Source of the DNA: Nitrospirales bacterium | Lineage (GTDB): Bacteria; Nitrospirota; Nitrospiria; Nitrospirales; UBA8639 | Assembly (NCBI GenBank): GCA_021604145.1 | Contig: BQIX01000003.1 | Coordinates: 1 to 64,000 of the forward strand | Reading direction: 5' to 3' | DNA: 64,000 nucleotides | Shown here: positions 18,484-26,597 of the stretch, piece after piece | How the letters are laid out: each line of letters starts with the position of its first letter | How positions within the stretch are numbered: position 1 is the stretch's first letter | Made by a program: the position numbers and the translations under genes | The notes under the pieces: model-generated | Database searches by the model: none | What the model saw: the letters and a program-made list of their open reading frames with translations, nothing else | Told to the model about the DNA's origin: nothing

Positions 18484-19461
18484 ATGACTGATACGTCACC
18501 ATCTGAAATCATTACTCGCTCTCCTTTTTCCGATCTCCTCAACAACGCCGTCTTACTCTTATACTCGGTTCATAAGTTTGGCATTCGCCGAAAAATCGAA
18601 ACCTCCTCCTTTCCCATCACAGCGGATGCGAGCCTGATCGGCGTGACCAAACGCATTTTAGATTGTCCAGAGTATCAAGCCATTACCCGACTCGATAATC
18701 AAACTCGTCGGCGCATCTTTCACATTGCGCTGCCCTCTTCGCTGTGCAAAGGGATGGCGTTGGTCCCTGCCAAGTTGGTCCACGAATTAGATGATCTTCT
18801 CACGAAGTACCAGAGCCAGCGCGAAAGTCTCGTTAAGACCTTTTGTGATGTCTACCCCCTCCGTACGCAAGAAGCTCTGTTACGCCTCGGAACGTATTTC
18901 AAGACCGACGACTACCCACCAGTAGAAGACGTAAAGAAGGAGTTCGCTGTGAGCTGCCAGTACCTCAGCTTTGATCTCCCGTCCGTGCTCGAAACCATCA
19001 ATGCCCAAGTTTTTGCCCGTGAAAAAGCCCAAGCCGCCAGTAAAGTCAGTGAAATGATCCAAGAAATCCAAAATACCTTACGAGCCGCAATGAGGGATTT
19101 AGTCACCCACCTCGTGACTCGATTGACGCCTGATCCCTTAGGCCAACGTAAAACGTTTCGCGCATCCACGGTCACCAACCTTATGGATTTTCTCAATCGC
19201 TTTGACGCACGAAACCTCGGACAAGATGATGAACTCCACGAACTCGTGAAACAATCCAAAAAGCTCCTGAACGGGGTCACTGCCACCACGCTCAAACAGA
19301 ACGAGACGCTCTCTGTCTCGATTCGAAAGGGCCTCGACGACATCAAAACCCAATTGGATCAGCTCTTGATCAACCCTCCCTCTCGACTCATTACCTTGGA
19401 AGACGATGGAGAAGATACTGAACAAGAGCCCCGCTCTCCTCAATCCGCCATGGCGAGCTAA
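18484..19461 (+). CDS. Hypothetical protein, DUF3150-like
   Basis: The start at 18484 has AAGGAG at the right distance. The 325-residue protein is soluble and mostly helical, with a long helical stretch at about 175-215 (EKAQAASKVSEMIQEIQNTL) and an acidic tail. Its size, composition and position directly after an AAA+ ATPase gene recall phage proteins of the DUF3150 family, but I could not confirm the match by sequence motif. A role as a partner or adaptor of the ATPase is an inference from gene order. Confidence 0.6.
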   Translation: MTDTSPSEIITRSPFSDLLNNAVLLLYSVHKFGIRRKIETSSFPITADASLIGVTKRILDCPEYQAITRLDNQTRRRIFHIALPSSLCKGMALVPAKLVHELDDLLTKYQSQRESLVKTFCDVYPLRTQEALLRLGTYFKTDDYPPVEDVKKEFAVSCQYLSFDLPSVLETINAQVFAREKAQAASKVSEMIQEIQNTLRAAMRDLVTHLVTRLTPDPLGQRKTFRASTVTNLMDFLNRFDARNLGQDDELHELVKQSKKLLNGVTATTLKQNETLSVSIRKGLDDIKTQLDQLLINPPSRLITLEDDGEDTEQEPRSPQSAMAS

Positions 19462-19551
19462 CAACTCACCCATCATCGAATGGTAAAAAGATAGTCAGCC
19501 AATAACACACGTCTCACGGGGCGACAATCAACTTATGTTAGCGACGCAAAC

Positions 19552-20622
19552 ATGATGAATCCACGAATCACAAACCATGAAATCGCACGAGCCCGACAGA
19601 TTAATCTCGTTGATTATCTCGTCCAACACGGATTTCAACCAGTCTCACGAACATCAACTCGTGCCCTCTTTCATTCACCCTTGCGGGATGATACCGATCC
19701 TTCGTTTTCTGTCTCCCAGTTGGAGAAAGGTTGGTTTTGGCATGACTTTGGGACGAAGGAACGAGGTGACATCATCGACTTTGTCAGACGACAACGACAG
19801 ATGTCATTCCGCCAGGCTATTCAAGAAATACTTAATCAACCTTTACCCCAACACCCCACAAGACAACAGTCCTCAAGGATTGAGAAAAAAAGCATCAAGC
19901 AACAAATCGCCAACATCCGACAACGGTACACACGAGCTCGCGATGCGATGACTCCCGAGCGGACGCGTGCTCTCCAACGCTTGTTCGCGCAGCACCGTCT
20001 GCCATGGTATGAACAACTTGGCGCGGTGTGGCTTCTCTTACAACCCGATCCGCAGAGACCGCACTTCCGCCGACCTTACGTGGCCCTTCCCTTTCCCACC
20101 GCCGACGTAAGCACCCTTCAAGGGTTGGAATGTCGAGCTCTTGGTTCGATCCCTCGTCACCTCCAACGTCGCACCCGGTCTCCTCAGAAAACGCTCTGGA
20201 TGCTCTCACGATCACATCAACCCATTCTCTTGACCGAAAGCATTTTTGATTGTCTTGCCGGCGACGCACTCTTTGGTCCGCGATTCAGTCTGCTGGCACT
20301 GAATGGATTGCCCATGCTGCCGCAGCTTCCATCTTTTCTTTCTCAACTCCAACCGCCAGCCGTCTATGTCGTGCTCGACAACGACCGTAAGGCTGATCGC
20401 GGACCACGAGCTCAACAAGAAGCCATTCAGATGATCACGTCCTTCGGTATTCCGGCGATCGACGTCCGCATCCATACGCAAGCACGCGTGAAAGATCTGG
20501 CAAAGCTTCTTCGCCGCTATCCCAAAGGGCTAGATCCCCTCATCCTTGACTACACCGGCGTTCGACATGATCCCGCTCATGTCCCCGGCCCAACACACCA
20601 CCAGCGCACCACCTCTCGATAA
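19552..20622 (+). CDS. Toprim-domain primase-like protein
   Basis: The 356-residue protein starts at ATGATG (19552). Residues about 37-80 have the fold pattern of the DnaG CHC2 domain (HSPLRDDTDPSFSV, then FWHDFGTKERGDIIDFV), but the zinc-binding cysteines are absent. A Toprim domain lies at about 224-300, with E229 in ILLTES and the D276-x-D278 pair in VVLDNDRK. The central catalytic part is short. Such proteins occur on plasmids and phages as primases or primase-helicase loaders. The neighbouring sliding clamp gene supports a replication role. Confidence 0.75.
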   Translation: MMNPRITNHEIARARQINLVDYLVQHGFQPVSRTSTRALFHSPLRDDTDPSFSVSQLEKGWFWHDFGTKERGDIIDFVRRQRQMSFRQAIQEILNQPLPQHPTRQQSSRIEKKSIKQQIANIRQRYTRARDAMTPERTRALQRLFAQHRLPWYEQLGAVWLLLQPDPQRPHFRRPYVALPFPTADVSTLQGLECRALGSIPRHLQRRTRSPQKTLWMLSRSHQPILLTESIFDCLAGDALFGPRFSLLALNGLPMLPQLPSFLSQLQPPAVYVVLDNDRKADRGPRAQQEAIQMITSFGIPAIDVRIHTQARVKDLAKLLRRYPKGLDPLILDYTGVRHDPAHVPGPTHHQRTTSR

Positions 20623-20761
20623 CAGCTCTTTACGCAAGTGGACCAAGACTCTCTACGTCCTCTGCTGTCTGCTCAGCACATCAACAACGTGCATGCTCCT
20701 CTACTGGACCCAAAGGCCCATAGACACTCGTTGCCTAGTTGACCTGACCCCCCTCTCATGA
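20579..20761 (+). CDS. Possible small membrane protein
   Basis: A 60-codon frame overlaps the end of the primase-like gene by 44 bases. It has one hydrophobic stretch (about residues 27-46, LYVLCCLLSTSTTCMLLYW) that could span the membrane. The ribosome binding site is weak. It could be an artefact of the overlapping frame, but the part beyond 20622 stays open and hydrophobic where no other gene lies. Confidence 0.3.
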   Translation: MSPAQHTTSAPPLDNSSLRKWTKTLYVLCCLLSTSTTCMLLYWTQRPIDTRCLVDLTPLS

Positions 20762-20822
20762 GGGATTGCCGTCAGATCGTTCCTCCACGTACATATGTAT
20801 AGAAGAAAACAAGGGACAAGCT

Positions 20823-21548
20823 ATGCCTAAGTCTGAAGATTCATCAACAACGCCATACCATTTTGCGTGTTCATGGCAGCAAGTTTTTGACGAAACCCAA
20901 TGGGGCACTTCCGTCCCCACGAAACTCTTCTTGTGGAACAACCCCGGTGTCTATGTCGACTATTGCTATCCTGATCCCAATGTCCCACACTTTAAGGACG
21001 CCTCGAAATTCCTCGGTACATCTATACAGAAAGTCCTGCCCGGTGATCTCGGTGAACACGTGTATCTGGCCGTGCTTGACGCTGAGCGACTCCAACAACC
21101 CGTTATCGGGACTTATTCACTGATGGTCGAAGATCGATTGACCACCGTCGTCATTCGCTTTCTCCCGATGCATCGTCATGTCCTCGGATTAGTCCACGAT
21201 TTTCCATCAACGACTCACCCATCAATAGAACAAGAAGAAGACGTTCAGGTATCGCCCGATCTCATTGACCCGTCAAGCCTGCGAAAAGGACCGTTCTCGG
21301 AATCAGGCATGCCTCATATTCAGGTGTCGATTCCACTCAAGAGCGATACCGGTGTTGAGGAAACACCGATTGCGCAACACGTTGAAGAAACACTGATCCG
21401 AAATCTGGCGAGTACATTTGAGCTTGAAGTCACAGGTGTGACAACCGCTGAGACCCGCTCACTGTCTTGCTCCGGCTCTCTCCAGATGACTTCCAAATTT
21501 CTGCTGACGTTAAAAGCGATCTTTCCGCCTGAATCCACAGTATCGTAA
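20823..21548 (+). CDS. Hypothetical protein upstream of sliding clamp gene
   Basis: The ATG at 20823 has AAGGGA upstream and was preferred to an earlier in-frame start at 20766. The 241-residue protein is soluble, acidic, and has no recognised motif. It shows two similarly sized halves of mixed strands and helices separated by an acidic linker (about 135-150). It belongs to the replication gene run between the primase-like protein and dnaN. Confidence 0.6.
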   Translation: MPKSEDSSTTPYHFACSWQQVFDETQWGTSVPTKLFLWNNPGVYVDYCYPDPNVPHFKDASKFLGTSIQKVLPGDLGEHVYLAVLDAERLQQPVIGTYSLMVEDRLTTVVIRFLPMHRHVLGLVHDFPSTTHPSIEQEEDVQVSPDLIDPSSLRKGPFSESGMPHIQVSIPLKSDTGVEETPIAQHVEETLIRNLASTFELEVTGVTTAETRSLSCSGSLQMTSKFLLTLKAIFPPESTVS

Positions 21549-22345
21549 CACGGCTCTCTCAAAGACCCGTTCATCTTCTCCGGGCTTCAGCCGACAGCAA
21601 CACAGACCTGTTGATCATCGCCTCATAGGAGATCACTCATGAACTTCACCTGTCCTCGTGCGAGTTTGGTTAAAACACTCCAACTCTTTGCACACATTCT
21701 GGAGAAGCGTAACTCTGATCATCATGCCCTCCACTATGCGGTTGGACTCTCCACCAAGCCCGATCACCTTGAACTTCGCGCCACGACGCATGATCAACAT
21801 TGTTGTCTTTCCCTCCCTGCCTCTATTCTCAAGGCCGGTCACGCAATACTCCCGTTCGACCTTCTGCTCGATTTCCTGAAAGCCCTTTCTCAAAAGACCA
21901 TAACAGTCGCGATCACAACGAAAAAAGACACGATTCACCTTAACGCGGAGTCCAGCCGATTACGCTTCCCGCTCATTTCCTCCGACTGGAGCGTCTTAGC
22001 GCCCCCACATCCTGCTGGGCCATCACCACAGCTCACACTTCCCATTAACGTGCTCTCCGCAATGTTCCATCCTGTGCTGTCCTCTGTCGCGAAAGAGAAT
22101 GGACGCTACCGCTTACAAGCCATTCAAGTCCAAATACTTCCCACGGCCACACCTACCTTGATTACCATTGGCACAGATGGTCAGCGTCTGACCCGTATGA
22201 AGCAGGAAACCGGGTCGTGGGTCACGAAGCCTAACGAAGTTCTCACTGCACTGATTCCCAAACGGACAGCCCGTCTTGACCTGCCCCCTTCAAACTAGAC
22301 CAGATTTCGAGCTAGGATTTTGGAGATCTGGAGAAAGGAGGAGGC

Positions 22346-22624
22346 ATGGGACGGAAACGGTTTACCCCAGAGGGCATTATTACGCATCTTCGCACCGTTG
22401 AAATTGAGACAGGCAAAGGGGCGTCGGTCCAGGACGTCTGTCGGAAGCTAGGGGTCTGTGAACAAACCTACTATCGATGGAAACGGGAGTACGGGGGACT
22501 TCGCGTGGATCAGGCCAAGCGGTTGAAGGGCTTGGAGCAGGAGAATACTCGACTCAAGAAATTGGTGGCCGACTTGGCTCTTGATAAAGCCATCTTGGAG
22601 GAAGTTGCGGAGGGAAACTTCTAA
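22346..22624 (+). CDS. IS3-family transposase OrfA
   Basis: The ATG follows AAAGGAGGAGG. The 92-residue protein has the helix-turn-helix of IS407-type OrfA (KRFTPEGIITHLRTVE, then VCEQTYYRWKREYGGL) and a leucine-zipper-like tail (LEQENTRLKKLVADLALDKAIL). OrfA binds the IS ends and dimerises. The frame ends in TAA at 22622-22624, just after an AAAC-TT run where a -1 slip would join it to OrfB. Confidence 0.92.
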   Translation: MGRKRFTPEGIITHLRTVEIETGKGASVQDVCRKLGVCEQTYYRWKREYGGLRVDQAKRLKGLEQENTRLKKLVADLALDKAILEEVAEGNF

Positions 22625-22647
22625 GCCCGGCCCGACGCCGTGAAGCC

Positions 22648-23466
22648 GTGGTGCACGTACAGCAGAAGTTTGCGGTGTCGGAACGCCGGGCCTGCCGCAC
22701 CCTCCAGCACTGTCGGGCCACGCACCAGTATGTGGGGCATCGTTTTAAAGATGAAGAATCATTACGCACACGCATCATCGAATTGGCTCGAACTTATAGC
22801 CGGTATGGTTATCGACGGATTGCCGCGCTGTTACAGCGGGAAGGCTGGACGGTGAATCACAAACGAGTGGAACGGATTTGGCGGCAGGAAGGATTGAAAG
22901 TGCCACAGAAACAGCCCAAACGGGCGCGTCTCTGGTTGGCGAACGGGTCGTGTGTCCGGAAACGGCCAGCGTATCCGCACCATGTCTGGTCCTACGACTT
23001 TGTCATGGATCGCACGCAGGATAGTCGTCCCTTGAAGATGTTGGTGGTGCTGGATGAATATAGCCGTGAGTGTTTAGCCATTGAAGTACAACGACGGCTC
23101 ACCTCGCAGAGTGTCCAAGAGGTCTTGGGCCGCTTGTTTCTCCAGCATGGGTGTCCGGCGTATATTCGGTCCGACAATGGCCCAGAGTTTATCGCCCATG
23201 CCTTGCGGGCGTGGTATCAGCAGTTAGAAGTCAGCCCATTATTTATTGAACCGGGGAGCCCCTGGGAGAATGGGTATGTGGAATCTTTCAACGGAAAGCT
23301 ACGAGATGAATTGCTGAACGGAGAGATATTTTTCACGCTGCGAGAGGCCCAGATTATGCTTGAACGATGGCGCAGGCAGTACAATACGTATCGCCCACAT
23401 AGTGCGCTGGGATATCGGCCACCAGTCCCTGAGACGAGGGAATTCATCGCACACCAGATGGCCTAA
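22648..23466 (+). CDS. IS3-family transposase OrfB (DDE integrase)
   Basis: The frame lies -1 relative to OrfA. It remains open upstream of the GTG at 22648 to about 22611, giving a KLLSPARRREAV lead-in typical of the OrfAB fusion made by programmed frameshifting. The protein has the HTH_21 region (RYGYRRIAALLQREGW) and an rve domain with the triad D (WSYDFVMD), D (RSDNGPEF) and E (NGYVESFNGKLRDE). No damage is seen. Confidence 0.92.
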   Translation: MVHVQQKFAVSERRACRTLQHCRATHQYVGHRFKDEESLRTRIIELARTYSRYGYRRIAALLQREGWTVNHKRVERIWRQEGLKVPQKQPKRARLWLANGSCVRKRPAYPHHVWSYDFVMDRTQDSRPLKMLVVLDEYSRECLAIEVQRRLTSQSVQEVLGRLFLQHGCPAYIRSDNGPEFIAHALRAWYQQLEVSPLFIEPGSPWENGYVESFNGKLRDELLNGEIFFTLREAQIMLERWRRQYNTYRPHSALGYRPPVPETREFIAHQMA

Positions 23467-24060
23467 TCACTGGGGGCAGATCAGTCTGCTAATCGAAATC
23501 GCCTATCAGATCACTGAAGAGACAACCGTCTCCATCACACTCACGGATCCTACGTGGATATTCGGGTTTCCAAACAGTGAAGTCCGGACACAAAATCTCT
23601 CCGGTGCATTTCCTGACTACACAAAGATCATTCCTCCCCATGAACGTCCGACGATCACGTGTTCACGATCCTCCTTGATCGGGGCACTACGCCGCATGGA
23701 GAGCATCAGTGATCCCATGTCACATCCTATTACCATTGAGGTCAATGACTCAGAAATCGTGCTCTCCACCGTGAATACATATATTGGCGAAGCGCACGAA
23801 CCCGTCGATGCCAAAATTGACATGAATGCAACAACCCTCGGATTTAATGGAAAGATGTTATTGGAAGGATTAGGAACGACAGAGGCAGAACAGATCGAAT
23901 GGTCAGTGGATTCACCGACATCTCCCTGTGTCATGATCTCACCCGAAGATCCGTCCTGGACACACGTGCTCATGCCGGTTCGGATGTAATCGCCTTATTT
24001 TGACTCTCCACACCATCAATCTCAAATTTACTGGCCTAACATTAGAGATTCGGAGGCGTC

Positions 24061-24435
24061 ATGACTCTCGCCATATCCCTTCCACTCCCGCCGTCGATCA
24101 ATCACCAATATGCGACTGTTCGCGGCCGACGAGTCTTATCCAAGACTGGTCGCGACTATAAAGCGACAATCAGCACACACATCATGCTGCATTGTCAAAA
24201 GACTCAAATTGTTTCCCGATATCCAAAATTTCACCCTATTGTGGTCACACTTCACTTTTACTTCCGTACGCTACTCAAACGAGATCTAGACGGAGGGTTG
24301 AAGATTATTCAGGATGGAATCTGCGAAGCGCTGGGTATCAATGACAATCGCGTTACGGAAATTCATTTATACAAACATGTAGATAGGGAAAATCCACGTG
24401 TAGACTGTGAACTCAGTATAGAGAAGCGTGCTTAG
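24061..24435 (+). CDS. rusA: RusA-type Holliday junction resolvase
   Basis: The ATG follows GGAGG. The 124-residue protein has the RusA layout: an N-terminal LPLPPSINHQY, then KRDLDGGLKIIQDGICEALGI with catalytic aspartates, then NDNRVTEIHL. The family has an acidic cluster that cuts four-way junctions; here the usual D-x-D-N reads D-L-D-G. RusA proteins are mainly phage or plasmid encoded and process recombination and replication intermediates. It is the last gene of the replication/recombination run. Confidence 0.85.
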   Translation: MTLAISLPLPPSINHQYATVRGRRVLSKTGRDYKATISTHIMLHCQKTQIVSRYPKFHPIVVTLHFYFRTLLKRDLDGGLKIIQDGICEALGINDNRVTEIHLYKHVDRENPRVDCELSIEKRA

Positions 24436-24621
24436 TGAAAACACAATTCTTGCCAAGATCTAAAGATCTCATATTACACTGTAGTGGTCCGTATCTGACC
24501 GAACAGATAAAGTCCAGATAGTTGACGATTTTTGTAAAATCAGACATTCGACTCTACGCTTAACCTGGCGGTTATCAGCCAAGAGCGGACATTATAGAAT
24601 TATATGTCTAACGGATACATC

Positions 24622-25683
24622 TTATATAGTACATGGCAATTTTGTTTGAATAAAATGTCCCTTGGTCCTATTGGCAAAAGCCACCAGTGACAGCATCACA
24701 GGCACTTCAACCAAGACCCCGACGACCGTTGCCAACGCCGCACCGGAATGGAGACCAAATAAACTGATGGCGACGGCCACGGCTAATTCAAAGAAATTCG
24801 AGGTTCCAATCAATGCTGCCGGAGCGGCGATGTTGTGTGGGACGTTCCACAGATACGACCAACCATAGGCAATAACAAATATACCGTAGCTCTGTATGAG
24901 TAAGGGTACCGCAATGAGTCCGATGACAAACGGTTGGTCAAGAATGGTCTGCGCCTGAAAGCCAAACAGCAAAATTACCGTCGCCAGCAGACCAATAAAT
25001 GAATAGGGTTCAAGATGGTGTGCAAAGCGTTTTAAGGTTTCTCCGTTATGATCATTTTTGACAAGGAGGTTACGGGTGATATAGCCAGCCACCAGCGGAA
25101 TCACGACATACAGCACCACTGATAACACGAGGGTTTCCCACGGCACGACAATATCGGTTATACCGAGCAAAAATGCCGCTATGGGGGCAAACGCAAAGAC
25201 CATGATGAGGTCATTGATGGACACCTGCACCAGGGTATAGCCAGCATCACCCCGCGTGAGCTGGCTCCACACAAATACCATCGCCGTACAGGGCGCAACA
25301 CCCAGCAGAATTATTCCGGCAATGTATTCTTTGGCGGTTTGAGGCTCCACTAAACCTGCAAACACATGTTTAAAGAACACAATACCCAACGCGGCCATTG
25401 AAAAGGGTTTAATCAGCCAGTTGACCACCAGCGTGATACACAGGCCGCGCGGTCTGCGCCCGAGGTCATTTAGACTAGAAAAATCCACCTGCGTCATCAT
25501 CGGGTAAATCATCACCCAGATAAGAACCGCGACCACGAAATTGACATTGGCATATTCAAGGTCAGCAATGAACTGGAAGAGTGAGGGAAGAGCCGTGCCC
25601 AACCCGATCCCCGTCAGGATACATAGCCCAACCCAAAGGCTTAAATATCGCCCAAACAGACCAAGGGGAGATTGTTCACTCAT
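24622..25683 (-). CDS. acr3: ACR3-family arsenite efflux permease
   Basis: The 353-residue protein has about ten membrane segments and the ACR3 signature [19 protein letters not shown], whose cysteine is needed for arsenite transport. It exports As(III), the product of the adjacent arsenate reductase. Its start overlaps the arsC stop by four bases, so the three genes arsR-arsC-acr3 form one tight operon. It is the last gene; the 186-base stretch beyond it separates the metal island from the plasmid-like backbone and shows no gene. Confidence 0.95.
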   Translation of the reverse strand: MSEQSPLGLFGRYLSLWVGLCILTGIGLGTALPSLFQFIADLEYANVNFVVAVLIWVMIYPMMTQVDFSSLNDLGRRPRGLCITLVVNWLIKPFSMAALGIVFFKHVFAGLVEPQTAKEYIAGIILLGVAPCTAMVFVWSQLTRGDAGYTLVQVSINDLIMVFAFAPIAAFLLGITDIVVPWETLVLSVVLYVVIPLVAGYITRNLLVKNDHNGETLKRFAHHLEPYSFIGLLATVILLFGFQAQTILDQPFVIGLIAVPLLIQSYGIFVIAYGWSYLWNVPHNIAAPAALIGTSNFFELAVAVAISLFGLHSGAALATVVGVLVEVPVMLSLVAFANRTKGHFIQTKLPCTI

Positions 25684-26105
25684 GACAAAAGTTCTTTTTC
25701 AATACGGGTTTTAAGCAAGTGAAACGCTTCGTCAAAGGCTGTGTTGATTTGTTCCTCGGTGCCTGAGGCTTGGGCGGGATCAGGGGTGCTCCAGTGTAGT
25801 TTTTTGGGATTGCCCGGTAAGAGAGGGCATGTTTCACCTGCCGCTTGATCGCATACCGTCACGACCAGATCAAAATTTTTCTCAGAAAACTCATCCCATG
25901 ACTTACTGCGCGGCTCTCCTGGTTTAATCCCATGACGTTTCAATGTGGCAATGGATTGGGGATTCACTTTTCCTGTCGGACAACTTCCGGCGCTGAAAGC
26001 TTGGTAACGTCCCTCACCAAGATGATTGAGTAACATCTCAGCCATAATCGAACGGCAGGAATTGCCAGTACAGACAAACAACACCTTTTGGAGTGCATTA
26101 GCCAT
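25680..26105 (-). CDS. arsC: Arsenate reductase, thioredoxin-coupled (LMW-PTP fold)
   Basis: The ATG at 26105 was chosen because it overlaps the arsR stop by eight bases; a longer frame from 26150 runs into arsR. The 141-residue protein has the catalytic P-loop [12 protein letters not shown] near the N terminus and the redox cysteine pair in [17 protein letters not shown]. This is the pattern of the low-molecular-weight-phosphatase type of ArsC, which reduces As(V) to As(III) with thioredoxin as electron donor. Confidence 0.95.
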   Translation of the reverse strand: MANALQKVLFVCTGNSCRSIMAEMLLNHLGEGRYQAFSAGSCPTGKVNPQSIATLKRHGIKPGEPRSKSWDEFSEKNFDLVVTVCDQAAGETCPLLPGNPKKLHWSTPDPAQASGTEEQINTAFDEAFHLLKTRIEKELLS

Positions 26106-26478
26106 TCGCAAGAGCTGTATTCTTCGGAGTGCAACAATCGGCCAGTTCAATAATCGAACACCCCTTCTTTTTATCCTTGCGAATATTGGCCACGTCTCGA
26201 CTGCAACAGTCTTTGACCAGGAAAGCGATTAAATCACTCACCATGTCAAAATTAGCGAGGTAAATAATGGATCGCCCTTCACGGCGTGAACTGACAATAC
26301 CCGCATGGGAGAGGTGGTTCAGGTGGAAGGAAAGTGTGTTCTGTGGCGTGCCAAGCTCTTCACTAATGGCTCCAGCCGGAAGCCCATCGGGCCCGGCTTG
26401 GACCAGCAAGCGAAAGGCTCTCAGGCGCGTTTCCTGAGACAAGGCGTCAAATACAATCGCGCTCTGTTCAATATCCAT
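26098..26478 (-). CDS. arsR: ArsR/SmtB-family metal-responsive repressor
   Basis: The 126-residue protein has a winged helix (TPQNTLSFHLNHLSHAGIVSSRREGRSIIYLANF). Two cysteine pairs lie in the C-terminal part: CCSRD near residue 92 and ADCC near 114. In place of the classic ELCVCD site in the recognition helix there is none, so As(III) is presumably sensed through the C-terminal cysteines, as in some ArsR subgroups. It leads the arsR-arsC-acr3 operon and probably represses it. Confidence 0.92.
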   Translation of the reverse strand: MDIEQSAIVFDALSQETRLRAFRLLVQAGPDGLPAGAISEELGTPQNTLSFHLNHLSHAGIVSSRREGRSIIYLANFDMVSDLIAFLVKDCCSRDVANIRKDKKKGCSIIELADCCTPKNTALANG

Positions 26479-26513
26479 ATTTCTAGATACATGGATATAT
26501 GACCCACTGTCAA
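26471..26513 (-). promoter_or_regulatory. ars operon promoter and inverted-repeat operator
   Basis: On the minus strand a -35 TTGACA (26508-26513) is followed after 17-18 bases by GTATCTA as a probable -10 (26484-26490). A perfect inverted repeat, ATATCCAT at 26471-26478 and ATGGATAT at 26491-26498, spans the -10 and includes the arsR start codon. This fits an autoregulatory ArsR operator. The gap between the start codon and the -10 leaves almost no leader. Confidence 0.6.
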
Positions 26514-26597
26514 GCAGAGCGCTTCATAGCGCTTTCACAGGAACACGCAGACCATTTAAGAGGGTTGCTGTTCCTAAATAGGCAGGCACGGCACTTC

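Larger units (their letters stand above)
22277..23483 (+). mobile_element. IS3-family insertion sequence, IS407-type
   Basis: The element is 1207 bp. Its left end reads TGACCTGCCCCC (22277-22288); the right end is its inverted partner (GGGGGCAGATCA, 23472-23483), with 11 of 12 bases matching. Both ends have the TG...CA termini of the IS3 family. It holds two overlapping-phase transposase frames and keeps an intact catalytic triad, so it looks capable of transposition. It sits in the dnaN gene in the same orientation. Confidence 0.92.
22273..23487. repeat. 4-bp target site duplication flanking the IS
   Basis: GTCT occurs at 22273-22276 directly before the left IS end and again at 23484-23487 directly after the right IS end. 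Four bases is the usual duplication for the IS407 group. Confidence 0.85.
21639..23989 (+). pseudogene. dnaN: DNA polymerase III sliding clamp gene, split by an IS element
   Basis: The first part (21639-22276) starts after AGGAGA and encodes the N-terminal and most of the middle clamp domains (NFTCPRASLVKTLQLFA, FPLISSDW, TIGTDGQRL). The last part (23488-23989) encodes the third domain, with LSGAFPDYTKIIP and a terminal HVLMPVRM. Removing 22277-23487 joins the codons as CTG-CTA and gives exactly 380 codons including the stop, so the gene was intact before the insertion. Clamps hold the replicative polymerase on DNA. With the IS present only a truncated, probably inactive N-terminal product is made, unless another clamp in the cell serves the element. 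The interruption must be recent because both halves show no other damage. Confidence 0.9.

Noticed and set aside
18912-19346. Minus-strand frame of 144 codons
   Set aside because: Shadow of the hypothetical gene at 18484-19461, which has a proper ribosome binding site and operon context.
24456-24469. AGATCT-AA-AGATCT palindrome after rusA
   Set aside because: Too short for an attachment site claim, with no partner copy found; not followed by a T-run.
26518-26533. AGCGCT-TCAT-AGCGCT as a definite terminator of cusA
   Set aside because: Stem is only six bases and no T-run follows on the minus strand; mentioned only as possible.
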